This document shows positions 1 through 7,810 of a stretch of DNA of 22,936 bases, piece after piece. The translations under genes were made by a program, and so were the position numbers. Under the pieces are notes generated by a model, which was not told where the DNA came from, did not search any database, and saw nothing but the letters and a program-made list of their open reading frames with translations. The stretch's first letter is position 1, and every line of letters begins with the position of its first letter. Source of the DNA: CAZWVA01 sp964636885 (GTDB taxonomy: Bacteria > Desulfobacterota_D > UBA1144 > Nemesobacterales > CSP1-2); the NCBI GenBank assembly GCA_964636885.1, contig CAZWVA010000045.1, forward strand, positions 1 to 22,936, written 5' to 3'.

Positions 1-1
1 C

Positions 2-1591
2 TTTAATCCCGCGGCTCTTAAGGTAAACCTCTCCTCCCTAAAACCCGGAGGTACAATCATAGTAAACGAAGACGAATTCATAGAACAAAACCTGAAGAAA
101 GCGGGATTTACCACAAACCCACTTGAAGACGATTCATTGAGCTCATACAGGGTCTACAGGGTCCCCATCACGAAACTCACACTCGAGGCGCTAAAGAACA
201 CCTCTATAGGGCACAGGGACAAACTCAGATGTAAGAACTTCCTTGCACTCGGCATTATATCCTGGCTCTTTTCAAGGCCCCTCGACCCGATTATAAGCTT
301 TCTCAACAAACGGTTCTCCTCTAAGCCTGATGTCCTTGAGGCAAATCTAAACGCACTCAAGGCCGGATATAACATATGCGATACGATGGAGATATTCCCC
401 GTACATTATCAAATCCCACCCGCAAGGCTGGAACCCGGAAGATACAGGAATATAAACGGAGCGCTTGCAACCGCCTATGGGCTCATAGTCGCCTCACACA
501 AATCCGGTTTGCCACTCATATACTCTGGATACCCTATAACGCCCGCAAGCGAGGTCTTGCACATCCTAGCCGCCCTAAAACACCACGGTGTGATATCCAT
601 ACAGACGGAGGACGAGATAGCGGCCATCACAATGGCGATAGGGGCATCCTATGCAGGTGCACTCGGCGTAACGGGAACAAGCGGCCCTGGGCTTGCCCTC
701 AAAATAGAGTCGCTCAATCTAGCGGTCATGACGGAGCTTCCACTCGTCGTATTCGACTACCAAAGGTCGGGTATATCAACGGGAATGCCGACAAAAACGG
801 AGCAGGGTGACCTGCTTTTTGCCCTTTTTGGAAGGCCGTCCGATTCCCATATCATAATACTAGCCCCGTCTTCACCCTCGGATTGCTTCTGGATCTCCAT
901 TGAAGCGATAAGGCTCGCTACAAAGTACATGACCCCGGTTTTGGTCCTCTCCGAACAGTTCCTCGTACACTCTTCCGAGCCGTGGAAACTGCCAGAGTTG
1001 GAGGACATTCCTCCCATAGAGATAGGCTTTAGAACCGACCCCACTGGGTTTTATCCGTATATAAGAGAGGATAAGACACTCGCAAGACCCTGGGTAAGAC
1101 TAGGAACCCCAGGGCTTGAGCATAGAATAGGGGGACTCGAAAAGAGCAACATCTACGGAAACGTATCATACGACCCTGAAAACCACGACCTTATGACAAA
1201 GACGAGGGCAGAGAAGGTTCAAAGGGTAGTCCAGGACATACCCGATGTGAAGGTTATAGGCCCTGCGGATGCGGATATGCTCGTCGTGGGATGGGGGAGC
1301 ACGTACGGGCATATAAAAGCGGCAGTAGAGGCGGCAAATAGAGAGGGAATGAAGGTGGCAATGGTCCATCTCAGATACCTGAATCCCCTTCCAAAGAACC
1401 TGGGGGATGTGCTTAGGAGGTTTAAGAAGGTGCTTGTCCCGGAGCTAAACCTTGGACAACTCCTCTATGTTCTCCGTGCAAAATACCTAGTTGACGCCAG
1501 AGGATACAATAGGGTCACGGGGAAACCGTTTAGCGTGTCCGAACTCATAGATTTCATCAAAGACGAGTATAAGGGACTAAAAATGCACTAA
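2..1591 (+). CDS. korA: 2-oxoacid (probably 2-oxoglutarate):ferredoxin oxidoreductase, fused gamma-alpha subunit, 5' end outside window
   Basis: This is the large subunit of a TPP-dependent enzyme that converts a 2-oxo acid plus CoA to acyl-CoA, CO2 and reduced ferredoxin. The frame is already open at base 2, and the first residues (NPAALKVNLSSLKPGGTIIV) are the middle of the gamma (POR) domain, so about 90 residues are missing. After a linker comes the alpha/pyrimidine domain, with GYPITP near nt 527, the acidic QTEDE near nt 602 and VTGTSGPG near nt 670. The C-terminal transketolase-like domain (VVGWGSTYGH, about nt 1280) ends at the TAA. The order gamma-alpha and an expected full length near 615 residues fit two-subunit KorAB enzymes. 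korB follows after 21 bases, so the two are one operon. 2-Oxoglutarate is the likely substrate from family resemblance only; another 2-oxo acid is possible. Confidence 0.92.
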   Translation, partial: FNPAALKVNLSSLKPGGTIIVNEDEFIEQNLKKAGFTTNPLEDDSLSSYRVYRVPITKLTLEALKNTSIGHRDKLRCKNFLALGIISWLFSRPLDPIISFLNKRFSSKPDVLEANLNALKAGYNICDTMEIFPVHYQIPPARLEPGRYRNINGALATAYGLIVASHKSGLPLIYSGYPITPASEVLHILAALKHHGVISIQTEDEIAAITMAIGASYAGALGVTGTSGPGLALKIESLNLAVMTELPLVVFDYQRSGISTGMPTKTEQGDLLFALFGRPSDSHIIILAPSSPSDCFWISIEAIRLATKYMTPVLVLSEQFLVHSSEPWKLPELEDIPPIEIGFRTDPTGFYPYIREDKTLARPWVRLGTPGLEHRIGGLEKSNIYGNVSYDPENHDLMTKTRAEKVQRVVQDIPDVKVIGPADADMLVVGWGSTYGHIKAAVEAANREGMKVAMVHLRYLNPLPKNLGDVLRRFKKVLVPELNLGQLLYVLRAKYLVDARGYNRVTGKPFSVSELIDFIKDEYKGLKMH

Positions 1592-1612
1592 ATCGAAGGT
1601 GGTTGAGAAAAT

Positions 1613-2635
1613 ATGAGCACTCAAGCAGGCGAGTTAGAAAGGGAAAAGTACAAGGCGACGGACTTTAAGTCCGACCAGGATGTGAGGTGGTGTCCGGGTT
1701 GCGAGGACTATGCCATACTCAAGGCGTTTCAAACGGCTCTTGCCGAGATTGGGATCCCCAAGGAGAAACACGTAGTAATATCCGGCATAGGTTGCTCCTC
1801 GCGCCTTCCCTATTACATGGCAACCTATGGGTTTCACACGATACACGGAAGGCCCATACCCGTTGCAACAGGGGTAAAGGTAGCCAATCCAGACCTCGCC
1901 GTATGGGTTATAACGGGAGACGGGGACGGAATATCCATAGGAGGCAACCACCTTATACACGTCATGAGAAGGAACGTCGATATAAACATCCTTCTTTTTG
2001 ATAACAGGGTATACGGCCTTACAAAAGGGCAGTACTCACCCACGAGTAGTAGGGGAACGATAAATAAATCCGCTCCTATGGGAACCATAGAGGAGCCAGC
2101 GGAGCCCGTGGCGCTTGCCCTTGCATCAGGAGCCACATTCGTAGCAAGGACATCCGCCGCCTATGTAAGGCACCTGGTCGATATCATTTTAGAGTCTTAC
2201 AAGCACAAGGGAACCTCCTTCATTCACATATACCAGAACTGCTATGTCTATAATGACGGCGTATTTGACGACTTTACAGAAAAGGATGTAAGGGACGAGA
2301 GGAACATCCTTCTTGAACACGGCAAACCACTCGTATTTGGTAAAAGGAGGGATAAAGGCCTAAGGCAAGTAAACGGCAGGTTCGAGATAGTGGAATTTGA
2401 ACCCGGGAATCCTCCTGATGATATTACGGTTTATGACGAGACGAACCTTCCCCTCGCATTTTCCCTCTCTAAGCTCTACTGGCCCGAATACCCAGTGCCC
2501 ATGGGTGTATTTAGAAGGGTATCCCAGCCGAGCTTTGAGGAGCTGATCTATGAACAGGCAAAGAGGGCAAGGGAGAGGTTCTCCCCGGATATAAATAGGC
2601 TCCTCTATTCTGGTGACGTTTGGGAAGTCAAGTAA
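1613..2635 (+). CDS. korB: 2-oxoacid:ferredoxin oxidoreductase, beta subunit
   Basis: This is the TPP- and [4Fe-4S]-binding partner of the preceding subunit, 340 residues. WCPGC (C27, C30) and C61 in GIGCSS supply cluster ligands, with a fourth probably in the NCYVYNDG segment. GDGDGISIGGNH is the TPP/Mg motif, followed by DNRVYGLTKGQYSPTS, which is characteristic of KorB. The protein is longer than the roughly 290-residue anaerobe type and reads like the KorB of aerobes such as mycobacteria (family knowledge, not a search). A GGTGG site at 1598-1602 precedes the ATG by about 10 bases. No ferredoxin or KorC/D subunit gene is next to it, as expected for a two-subunit enzyme. The last ~70 residues, including YWPEYPVPMGVF, are the usual C-terminal tail. 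Confidence 0.93.
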   Translation: MSTQAGELEREKYKATDFKSDQDVRWCPGCEDYAILKAFQTALAEIGIPKEKHVVISGIGCSSRLPYYMATYGFHTIHGRPIPVATGVKVANPDLAVWVITGDGDGISIGGNHLIHVMRRNVDINILLFDNRVYGLTKGQYSPTSSRGTINKSAPMGTIEEPAEPVALALASGATFVARTSAAYVRHLVDIILESYKHKGTSFIHIYQNCYVYNDGVFDDFTEKDVRDERNILLEHGKPLVFGKRRDKGLRQVNGRFEIVEFEPGNPPDDITVYDETNLPLAFSLSKLYWPEYPVPMGVFRRVSQPSFEELIYEQAKRARERFSPDINRLLYSGDVWEVK

Positions 2636-2684
2636 TACGGCTTCCAATAAAACCCCGACACAGAGACCGGAATACCTAGATAGA

Positions 2685-2702
2685 GGCGATCGGCCAATCG
2701 CC
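2685..2702. repeat. Inverted repeat downstream of korB
   Basis: GGCGAT (2685-2690) pairs perfectly with ATCGCC (2697-2702) around a 6-base loop, about 50 bases after the korB stop. No T-run follows, so it is not a standard Rho-independent terminator. It may limit 3' decay or do nothing. The rest of the 124-base gap to nadC holds no gene that I can see. Confidence 0.35.
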
Positions 2703-2753
2703 CTGTCCATCCTTGAAATACTAAAATCGATGTTAATCTTAATACCATAGGCT

Positions 2754-2759
2754 AAGGAG
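2754..2759 (+). promoter_or_regulatory. Ribosome binding site abutting the nadC start
   Basis: AAGGAG lies directly against the ATG at 2760 with no spacer, and an in-frame TAG at 2748-2750 rules out a longer protein. No better ATG, GTG or TTG lies just downstream in frame. Either translation starts at this ATG with poor spacing, or a rare codon such as ATT at 2763 is used. Confidence 0.45.
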
Positions 2760-3608
2760 ATGATTAAAACCCGATTAGAGAGGTCTCAGATAGAGCCTAT
2801 CATAGAGAATGCCCTTCGTGAGGATATAGGAAGCGGTGACATCACAACGAACCTCCTTTTTCCAGAGTACAGCGAATGTAGAGCGATTATCATCGCTAAA
2901 GAGGAGGGCATAGTGGCCGGCCTCCCCATAGCCGAAATGGTCTTTAAGAGGCTGGATGAGGGCATCCTATGGAACGAGAAAAAGAGGGAGGGCGATTCGG
3001 TAAAACCGGGGGATACACTTGCCGAAATCCAGGGCCGTACCAGGGCCATACTCACTGGGGAGAGGGTAGCGCTTAACCTCCTTCAGAGGCTCTCTGGAAT
3101 AGCAACACTGACCTCCAGATTCGTAAAGGCCGTAGAGGGGCTTCCTGTAAAGATAATGGATACGAGGAAGACGGCGCCCGGCCTTAGGATCCTCGATAAA
3201 TACGGGGTTTCCGTTGGAGGGGGATACAACCATCGATTCGGGCTCTACGATGGGGTTCTCATTAAAGATAACCACATAAGGCTTGCAGGTGGCATCTCCC
3301 GCGCTGTGAGGCTCATCCGTGAAGGGATTAAGACGGGATTAAAGATAGAGGTCGAAACATCCACACTCGAAGAGGTGAGGGAGGCACTTGAAGCGGGGGC
3401 TGATATAATAATGCTCGACAACATGCCCGTTTCGATCATGAAAAGGGCGGTAGAGATGATTGGCGGTAATGCGCTCACCGAGGCATCGGGGGGGATTAAT
3501 CTGGAAAACGTTCGTGAGGTCGCAGAAACAGGGGTTGATTTCATATCCATAGGTGCGCTTACCCACTCACCCCGTGCTTTAGACATAGGGCTTTACATGG
3601 TATCATAA
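2760..3608 (+). CDS. nadC: Nicotinate-nucleotide pyrophosphorylase (quinolinate phosphoribosyltransferase)
   Basis: It converts quinolinate and PRPP to nicotinate mononucleotide, CO2 and pyrophosphate in cytosolic de novo NAD synthesis. The 282 residues match the normal family length. LREDIGSGDITT (19-30) opens the N-terminal open-faced sandwich domain. The barrel carries the substrate-binding series: R102 in GERVALN, DTRKTAPG (134-141), HRFGLYDGVLIKDNH (158-172), E199, D220 and EASGGI (241-246). It ends with SIGALTHS (263-270). nadA follows after 25 bases, so the two products act in succession: NadA makes quinolinate and NadC uses it. The start is fixed by an upstream in-frame stop, with the spacing oddity described for its ribosome binding site. 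Confidence 0.96.
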   Translation: MIKTRLERSQIEPIIENALREDIGSGDITTNLLFPEYSECRAIIIAKEEGIVAGLPIAEMVFKRLDEGILWNEKKREGDSVKPGDTLAEIQGRTRAILTGERVALNLLQRLSGIATLTSRFVKAVEGLPVKIMDTRKTAPGLRILDKYGVSVGGGYNHRFGLYDGVLIKDNHIRLAGGISRAVRLIREGIKTGLKIEVETSTLEEVREALEAGADIIMLDNMPVSIMKRAVEMIGGNALTEASGGINLENVREVAETGVDFISIGALTHSPRALDIGLYMVS

Positions 3609-3622
3609 TAAGCGGGAAAGCC

Positions 3623-3628
3623 AGGTGG
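3623..3628 (+). promoter_or_regulatory. Ribosome binding site that sets the nadA start
   Basis: AGGTGG at 3623-3628 stands five bases before the ATG at 3634. An in-frame GTG at 3625 overlaps this site and so is unlikely to be the start. Confidence 0.6.
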
Positions 3629-3633
3629 TTAAA

Positions 3634-4596
3634 ATGGAAGGACAGGAGTGGATTTCAGAGAAAATCCAGGGGTTAAAGAGGGAGAAAAACGCCGTAATCC
3701 TCGCACACAACTACCAATTGCCGGAGGTTCAGGACATAGCGGACTTTATCGGTGACTCCCTGGCCCTCTCTCAGGCTGCGGCTAAAACCGAGGCCGATAT
3801 AATCGTCTTCTGCGGTGTTCACTTCATGGCCGAGACCGCTTCCATCATATGCCCTGACAAAAAGGTGCTTATACCAGACCTAAAAGCCGGCTGTTCACTC
3901 GCAGATACGATTAACGTCGATGAGCTTAGGAGATGGAAGAAGGAGCATCCAGATGCCGTTGTGGTCTCCTACGTGAACACCACAGCCGAGGTCAAGGCGG
4001 AGAGCGATTACTGCTGTACCTCTTCAAACGCCGTAAAGGTCGTAAGTTCGATTCCCGAAGATAAGGAGATCCTCTTTCTTCCAGACATGTTCCTTGGAGC
4101 ATACGCCGCAAAGGTTACGGGAAGAAAGCTACACGTATGGCCCGGTGAGTGCCACGTTCATGCGGGTATAAGACCGGATGACATCGCAAAGATGAGAGAG
4201 GCCCATCCAGATGCCGAGATGCTCATCCATCCCGAGTGCGGTTGCACAACGTCTTTTATGTGCTATTTGGGCAACGACAATGGGAGGCCCGTAAAGAACG
4301 GGAAGACCTATTTCCTCTCAACCGGGGGGATGGTTAACCATCCAAGGCGTTCTAAGGCCAAGGAGTTTATAGTGGCTACCGAGACGGGAATACTCTACAG
4401 GATGAGAAAGGAAAACCCCGATAAGACCTTCCTTCCCGTAAAGGAAGACGCTATCTGCAAGTACATGAAGATGATCACACTCGATAAGGTCCTAAGATCC
4501 CTCCAAGAAGAGGTATATGAAGTAAGGGTTCCTCATGATGTCGCGGTAAGAGCCAAGAAGGCAATAGACAGGATGCTTGAGCTGTCCGCGAGTTAG
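3634..4596 (+). CDS. nadA: Quinolinate synthase A
   Basis: It condenses iminoaspartate with dihydroxyacetone phosphate to quinolinate, using an oxygen-sensitive [4Fe-4S] cluster. Counting from the ATG at 3634 the protein has 320 residues. LAHNYQLPEVQDIADFIGDS (23-42) and VFCGVHFMAETA (58-69) are hallmark segments. The three cluster cysteines of the family are visible as C87 (KAGCSLAD), C173 (GECHVHAG) and C275 (DAICKYMK). STGGM (229-233) is the conserved substrate loop. The gene is the second of a nadC-nadA pair. nadB (aspartate oxidase) or an aspartate dehydrogenase, which would supply iminoaspartate, is not in this window. Confidence 0.96.
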   Translation: MEGQEWISEKIQGLKREKNAVILAHNYQLPEVQDIADFIGDSLALSQAAAKTEADIIVFCGVHFMAETASIICPDKKVLIPDLKAGCSLADTINVDELRRWKKEHPDAVVVSYVNTTAEVKAESDYCCTSSNAVKVVSSIPEDKEILFLPDMFLGAYAAKVTGRKLHVWPGECHVHAGIRPDDIAKMREAHPDAEMLIHPECGCTTSFMCYLGNDNGRPVKNGKTYFLSTGGMVNHPRRSKAKEFIVATETGILYRMRKENPDKTFLPVKEDAICKYMKMITLDKVLRSLQEEVYEVRVPHDVAVRAKKAIDRMLELSAS

Positions 4597-4732
4597 TATC
4601 CCTATAAGAAACCGCATACTCGCATAATACCCTCTAATGAATCCGCACCGCCTTAAACAACCCGAAAAGAATAAATTAAAGGGTATAGAGAACGGCACTA
4701 AAGGGTTAGAATAATATCTATATAGAGGTTGA

Positions 4733-4864
4733 ATGAGGGAACCCATGAAAGATAAGATCAAAAGGACAGACAAGGAGTGGAAACGGATACTCACACCTAA
4801 GGAGTACCACGTACGGGAGAAGGAACGGAAAGGCCTTTTACGGTTTAATAGCCGTTTCTACCCG
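4733..4864 (+). pseudogene. msrB: Remnant of peptide methionine (R)-S-oxide reductase, N-terminal part only
   Basis: Translation from ATG 4733 (or 4745) gives IKRTDKEWKRILTPKEYHVR followed by EKE. This matches the start of MsrB, whose family pattern is roughly K-x-D-x-E-W-x-x-x-L-T-P-x-x-Y-x-V-x-R-E-K-G-T-E. After EK the frame diverges; one base later, in another frame, GNGKAFYG resembles the expected G-T-E-x-x-F-x-G, which suggests a frameshift near 4822. Nothing resembling the remaining MsrB domain (zinc CxxC pairs, catalytic RxCxN) follows in any frame. The open frame runs meaninglessly to 4939 across the 3' end of the opposite gene. A GAGG at 4725-4728 precedes the first ATG. What I see is a short but distinctive match; that it is a dead remnant is inference. 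Confidence 0.6.
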
Positions 4865-6052
4865 TCACTTGGCCTTCCTGTGCTTCCTCTCAAAGGTTAT
4901 TCTCAAAACCCCATCTTGCAGGTTGGCCTTCTCAACTGAAAGCCTGGCTAGAAACCCGGGCAAGAATAGGTTCCTGCGATGGTTCTCAATCTGGATTGTA
5001 AGCTCATCTCCAACCTGAGAGAGCCTGATATCCTCCTTAGAAACAAAGGGGAGTTTTAAGAGCAGATGATACGCTCCTCCCTCCTTCACGATTTCGTACG
5101 GTTTTCCCTCAAAAAGGATCCGAGTGGGGTCCTTACCAGAAAAAAGGATTCGGCCGAACTCCTCAAGGGAGTTCATCCCCAGGATCTCTTTGGAAAATAG
5201 AGGTGCTTCAAAGACGGGAAGAGGGCTAAAAAGCCCTTCTAGCTCATCCCTATAGACCCTCTGGGATCTTTTCCACTCCTCGAAGTACGGGTGGTCCAAT
5301 TCCTTGGGCATCGTTCTATTCACTATGACCGAATCGACTGGATAGCCGTAAAGGTTAAGGTAGGTGTAAGCCCTCTGCGTTTCCTTTATCACCATCTTCT
5401 CAAGATTGAGCACAAGCCGGATCGAACTCACCCCAGGATCGGAAAAGACCCTATGGATCGAGTCTAGTTTCTGGAAAAGGTCTTCCACAGCGTCGTAAGT
5501 GTGATCCTCTGGAAGCGGCATGTCCGTTACGACCTTCATTGCGGGTCTTATCACCTTTACGACCTTCCTCTCAATCGGAAACACCTTAACTATCCACCAT
5601 CTGGCAACGTCGGGAAGGGAGAGCAACCTCAGGGTCTCCCCCGTTGGGGCGCTATCCACGATGATTACATCGTATGGTCCGTCCTGGAAGTGCTGGTAGA
5701 CCCAGAGGAAGCACGAGACCTCTTCCATTCCCGGAAGTATGCTGAATTCCTCTGACAGAACATCCTCCACCTTCATCCAACTGAATAGGGACCGCATGTA
5801 TTCCATAAGCCTTCCCCAGTATTTCTCCAGTGAATAATAGACGTCTATCTCCTGGGCGTAGAGGTTGGGCATTATCCTTTTAGGCTCAGGTCCGAGCTCG
5901 AGGTCAAAAGAATCCCTAAGACTGTGAGCGGCATCGGTTGAAACGACAAGCGTTCTATACCCCCTCTTCGCTGCCAGGAGGCCCGTAGCCGCCGCTACGG
6001 TGGTCTTGCCGACCCCCCCCTTTCCCGTGTAAAGGATTATTCTCTTCTTCAT
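4865..6052 (-). CDS. ArsA/Get3-family ATPase with C-terminal HSP20-like domain
   Basis: This is a cytosolic SIMIBI-class P-loop ATPase of 395 residues. GKGGVGKTT (10-18) is the deviant Walker A with the signature lysine, STDAAHSL follows as switch I, and VDSAPTGETLRLL as switch II. The last ~80 residues (from about KPYEIVKEGG) alternate like beta strands and resemble the ArsA_HSP20 tail, a small alpha-crystallin-like module. There is one ATPase domain, as in Get3, not two as in plasmid ArsA. Only one cysteine (in EEVSCFLW) is present, so the arsenite-binding triad of ArsA and the CxxC of Get3 are absent and no arsenic genes are nearby; arsenite export is unlikely. I chose ATG 6052 over an in-frame TTG at 6061 because AAGG (6066-6063) stands 10 bases before the ATG. 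It may handle hydrophobic proteins or another client; the role is unknown. Confidence 0.85.
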   Translation of the reverse strand: MKKRIILYTGKGGVGKTTVAAATGLLAAKRGYRTLVVSTDAAHSLRDSFDLELGPEPKRIMPNLYAQEIDVYYSLEKYWGRLMEYMRSLFSWMKVEDVLSEEFSILPGMEEVSCFLWVYQHFQDGPYDVIIVDSAPTGETLRLLSLPDVARWWIVKVFPIERKVVKVIRPAMKVVTDMPLPEDHTYDAVEDLFQKLDSIHRVFSDPGVSSIRLVLNLEKMVIKETQRAYTYLNLYGYPVDSVIVNRTMPKELDHPYFEEWKRSQRVYRDELEGLFSPLPVFEAPLFSKEILGMNSLEEFGRILFSGKDPTRILFEGKPYEIVKEGGAYHLLLKLPFVSKEDIRLSQVGDELTIQIENHRRNLFLPGFLARLSVEKANLQDGVLRITFERKHRKAK

Positions 6053-6103
6053 TCTTCCCAAACCTTAAAGCCATTCTGGCTATCTAAATAATATCGCCCT
6101 ACT

Positions 6104-6133
6104 ATTCTACCCAATCCGTCATTTTGACTTCAA
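6104..6133 (-). promoter_or_regulatory. Candidate promoter of the ArsA-family gene
   Basis: On the minus strand TTGAAG (6133-6128) and TAGAAT (6109-6104) are 18 bases apart, giving a leader of about 45 bases before ATG 6052. The -35 box overlaps that of the divergent ior promoter. Confidence 0.35.
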
Positions 6134-6151
6134 TAAGGCCAGTTGTATACT
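6124..6151 (+). promoter_or_regulatory. Candidate sigma70 promoter of the ior operon
   Basis: TTGACT (6124-6129) and TATACT (6146-6151) are separated by 16 bases, each one or two changes from consensus. Transcription would start near 6158 and leave a leader of about 75 bases holding a hairpin. Confidence 0.5.
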
Positions 6152-6189
6152 TTTAGTAGGGATAGCAGTCAGGGGTATGGAAATCCGGC

Positions 6190-6225
6190 AAACGAGAAAG
6201 CCTCGATAAGAGGCACGTTTCGTTT
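6190..6225 (+). repeat. Two-part hairpin in the ior leader
   Basis: AAACGA (6190-6195) pairs with TCGTTT (6220-6225), and inside it GCCTC (6200-6204) pairs with GAGGC (6210-6214) around GATAA, with a 4/5-base internal loop between the stems. It ends about 6 bases before the AGGGG site at 6231-6235. It could affect translation or mRNA stability, or be a protein site on DNA. Confidence 0.45.
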
Positions 6226-6235
6226 AATATAGGGG

Positions 6236-7810
6236 TTGGTTCGTTATGGGATAGATAAACCCATCTCTTATGACAGAGAAGTAGAGAATCAACTGCTTCT
6301 TGAGGGTGGAAAAAAGTACTTCGGGAATGGAGCGGTTGTGATTCTCAAATCCCTCCTTGAGAGCGGGATATCCTACTTTGCCAGTTATCCTGGTTCTCCC
6401 ACCGCAACTGTTACCAGCCTTGTAGAAAGGGTAAAGCACACGGTGCTCCGTGGTTTTGACATCTATGCCGAAGAATCAACAAACGAAGCGGCAGCGGCAG
6501 CGGCCCTCAGGGCATCCATAAGTAACCCCGTTCGAGGGGCGGTTGCCTTTAAGGTCGTAGGATTCAACGTCGCTGCGGATGTGATAGCCCACGTAGCCTC
6601 ATCCGGGGTTAGGGGCGGGGCATTGATCCTAGTGGGAGAGGATTACGGCTGTAATAACACGATAGTCGCAGAAAAAACCCTTCCCTATGCCTATAAATCC
6701 GGGCTTCCTATACTCGATTCTGGTGCATCGCTCCAGCACCTTTCCGATCTGATACAGGACGGATTTACCCTATCCGAGTACTCGGGCTCTCCCGTAGTCG
6801 TTCTTATAAGAAGCAGGGTTGGTTATATGTCCGGTATCGTAAAGGCCAAGGATAACAAAAGGCCCGAAAGGGTTCGGGTAAATGAAGAGATCCCGGAGAA
6901 ACTACCCTTCCCTCCTTATACACAGATGCAGGAAGCGGAAAAATACAACCTCAGGCTTCCAAGGGCGGCCGAGTTTGTGAGGGAGGCAGGGATAAATAAG
7001 ACCTATAACCACGGCTCAAATAAGGGGATGGGAATCATAACCCACGGGATATTGACAAACACGGTACTAAGGGTCATTGACTCCATTAAAGAGGACTGTG
7101 CCGTTTATTCGATTCATTGCCTCTACCCGATTGTAGAGAGCGAAGTAGTTGAATTCCTCAGAGATCGTGAAAGGGTGCTTATCGTGGAAGAGGGGATGCC
7201 CAACCTCCTGGAGAAGGAGATAAGGGCCATAGCCCAAGCAAACGGGCTTAGAACCGAGATATCGGGCAAGGAGATCATACCGAAGGCCGGAGAGGTTTCT
7301 TATGAAACCGTTCTGGATGGGCTATCCAGGTTCTTTGGGGTTCCGGTTGATTTAAAGGGAGAGATTCCAGACCTAGAGGTTCCCGAAAGACGCGCGACCT
7401 TCTGCACGGGCTGTCCTGAAAGGCCGATCTTCTCGGCAATAAAGATACTAAAAAGGGAGAACCCTAAAGCGCGTCTCCTCTTCAGCAACGATATCGGGTG
7501 CTATGCCCTGGGGGATCTCCCCCCATTTAATCTCAGAGGCTCGGTTACGGGTATGGGAACCGGCATGGCGAGCTCCAGTGTGCTATCTAGGATTGGTCGT
7601 GACCGTGAAAGGGTGATTTCGTTTATGGGGGACGGAACGTTCTGGCATAGCGGTCTTACGACGAGCGTTGCAAACGCACTCAGATCCGACCAAGACGCCG
7701 TGCTCGTCGTCTTCTATAACTACCATACCGCCATGACCGGCCATCAGAAGAACCTTTCCACCCCAGGGATCAAGAGGATAAAAGACCTAAAGGAGTCGAA
7801 GGAACGATGA
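6236..7810 (+). CDS. iorA: Indolepyruvate (arylpyruvate):ferredoxin oxidoreductase alpha subunit, N-terminal part of a split IorA
   Basis: This part carries the TPP-dependent oxidation of arylpyruvates or related 2-oxo acids to acyl-CoA. It has 524 residues. SYPGSPTATVTSL (50-62) and the acidic YAEESTNEAAAAAA (77-90) belong to the pyrimidine domain. A middle transketolase-C-like domain (about 260-350) is followed by the TPP domain with CTGCPERP (C390, C393), GCYALGD, GDGTFWHSG (465-473) and NYHTAMTGHQ. In the long IorA type these continue directly into a ferredoxin-like tail; here the chain stops and the tail is the next cistron, overlapping by ATGA. Together they make 708 residues, close to the ~710 of the fused long type. 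The start TTG 6236 abuts an AGGGG site; the out-of-frame ATG at 6246 hits TAG at once. The start is therefore uncertain. Confidence 0.88.
   Translation: MVRYGIDKPISYDREVENQLLLEGGKKYFGNGAVVILKSLLESGISYFASYPGSPTATVTSLVERVKHTVLRGFDIYAEESTNEAAAAAALRASISNPVRGAVAFKVVGFNVAADVIAHVASSGVRGGALILVGEDYGCNNTIVAEKTLPYAYKSGLPILDSGASLQHLSDLIQDGFTLSEYSGSPVVVLIRSRVGYMSGIVKAKDNKRPERVRVNEEIPEKLPFPPYTQMQEAEKYNLRLPRAAEFVREAGINKTYNHGSNKGMGIITHGILTNTVLRVIDSIKEDCAVYSIHCLYPIVESEVVEFLRDRERVLIVEEGMPNLLEKEIRAIAQANGLRTEISGKEIIPKAGEVSYETVLDGLSRFFGVPVDLKGEIPDLEVPERRATFCTGCPERPIFSAIKILKRENPKARLLFSNDIGCYALGDLPPFNLRGSVTGMGTGMASSSVLSRIGRDRERVISFMGDGTFWHSGLTTSVANALRSDQDAVLVVFYNYHTAMTGHQKNLSTPGIKRIKDLKESKER

Noticed and set aside
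376..810. A 144-codon open frame on the plus strand inside korA, in another phase.
   Set aside because: It lies within the conserved alpha domain of KorA and its translation is low-complexity and Arg/His-rich, with no family features.
4865..6052. Arsenite resistance ATPase.
   Set aside because: Only one cysteine and one ATPase domain, and no ars genes nearby. The general family name is kept instead.
6246..6254. ATG at 6246 as a better iorA start.
   Set aside because: It is out of frame with IorA and reads ATG GGA TAG, ending at once.
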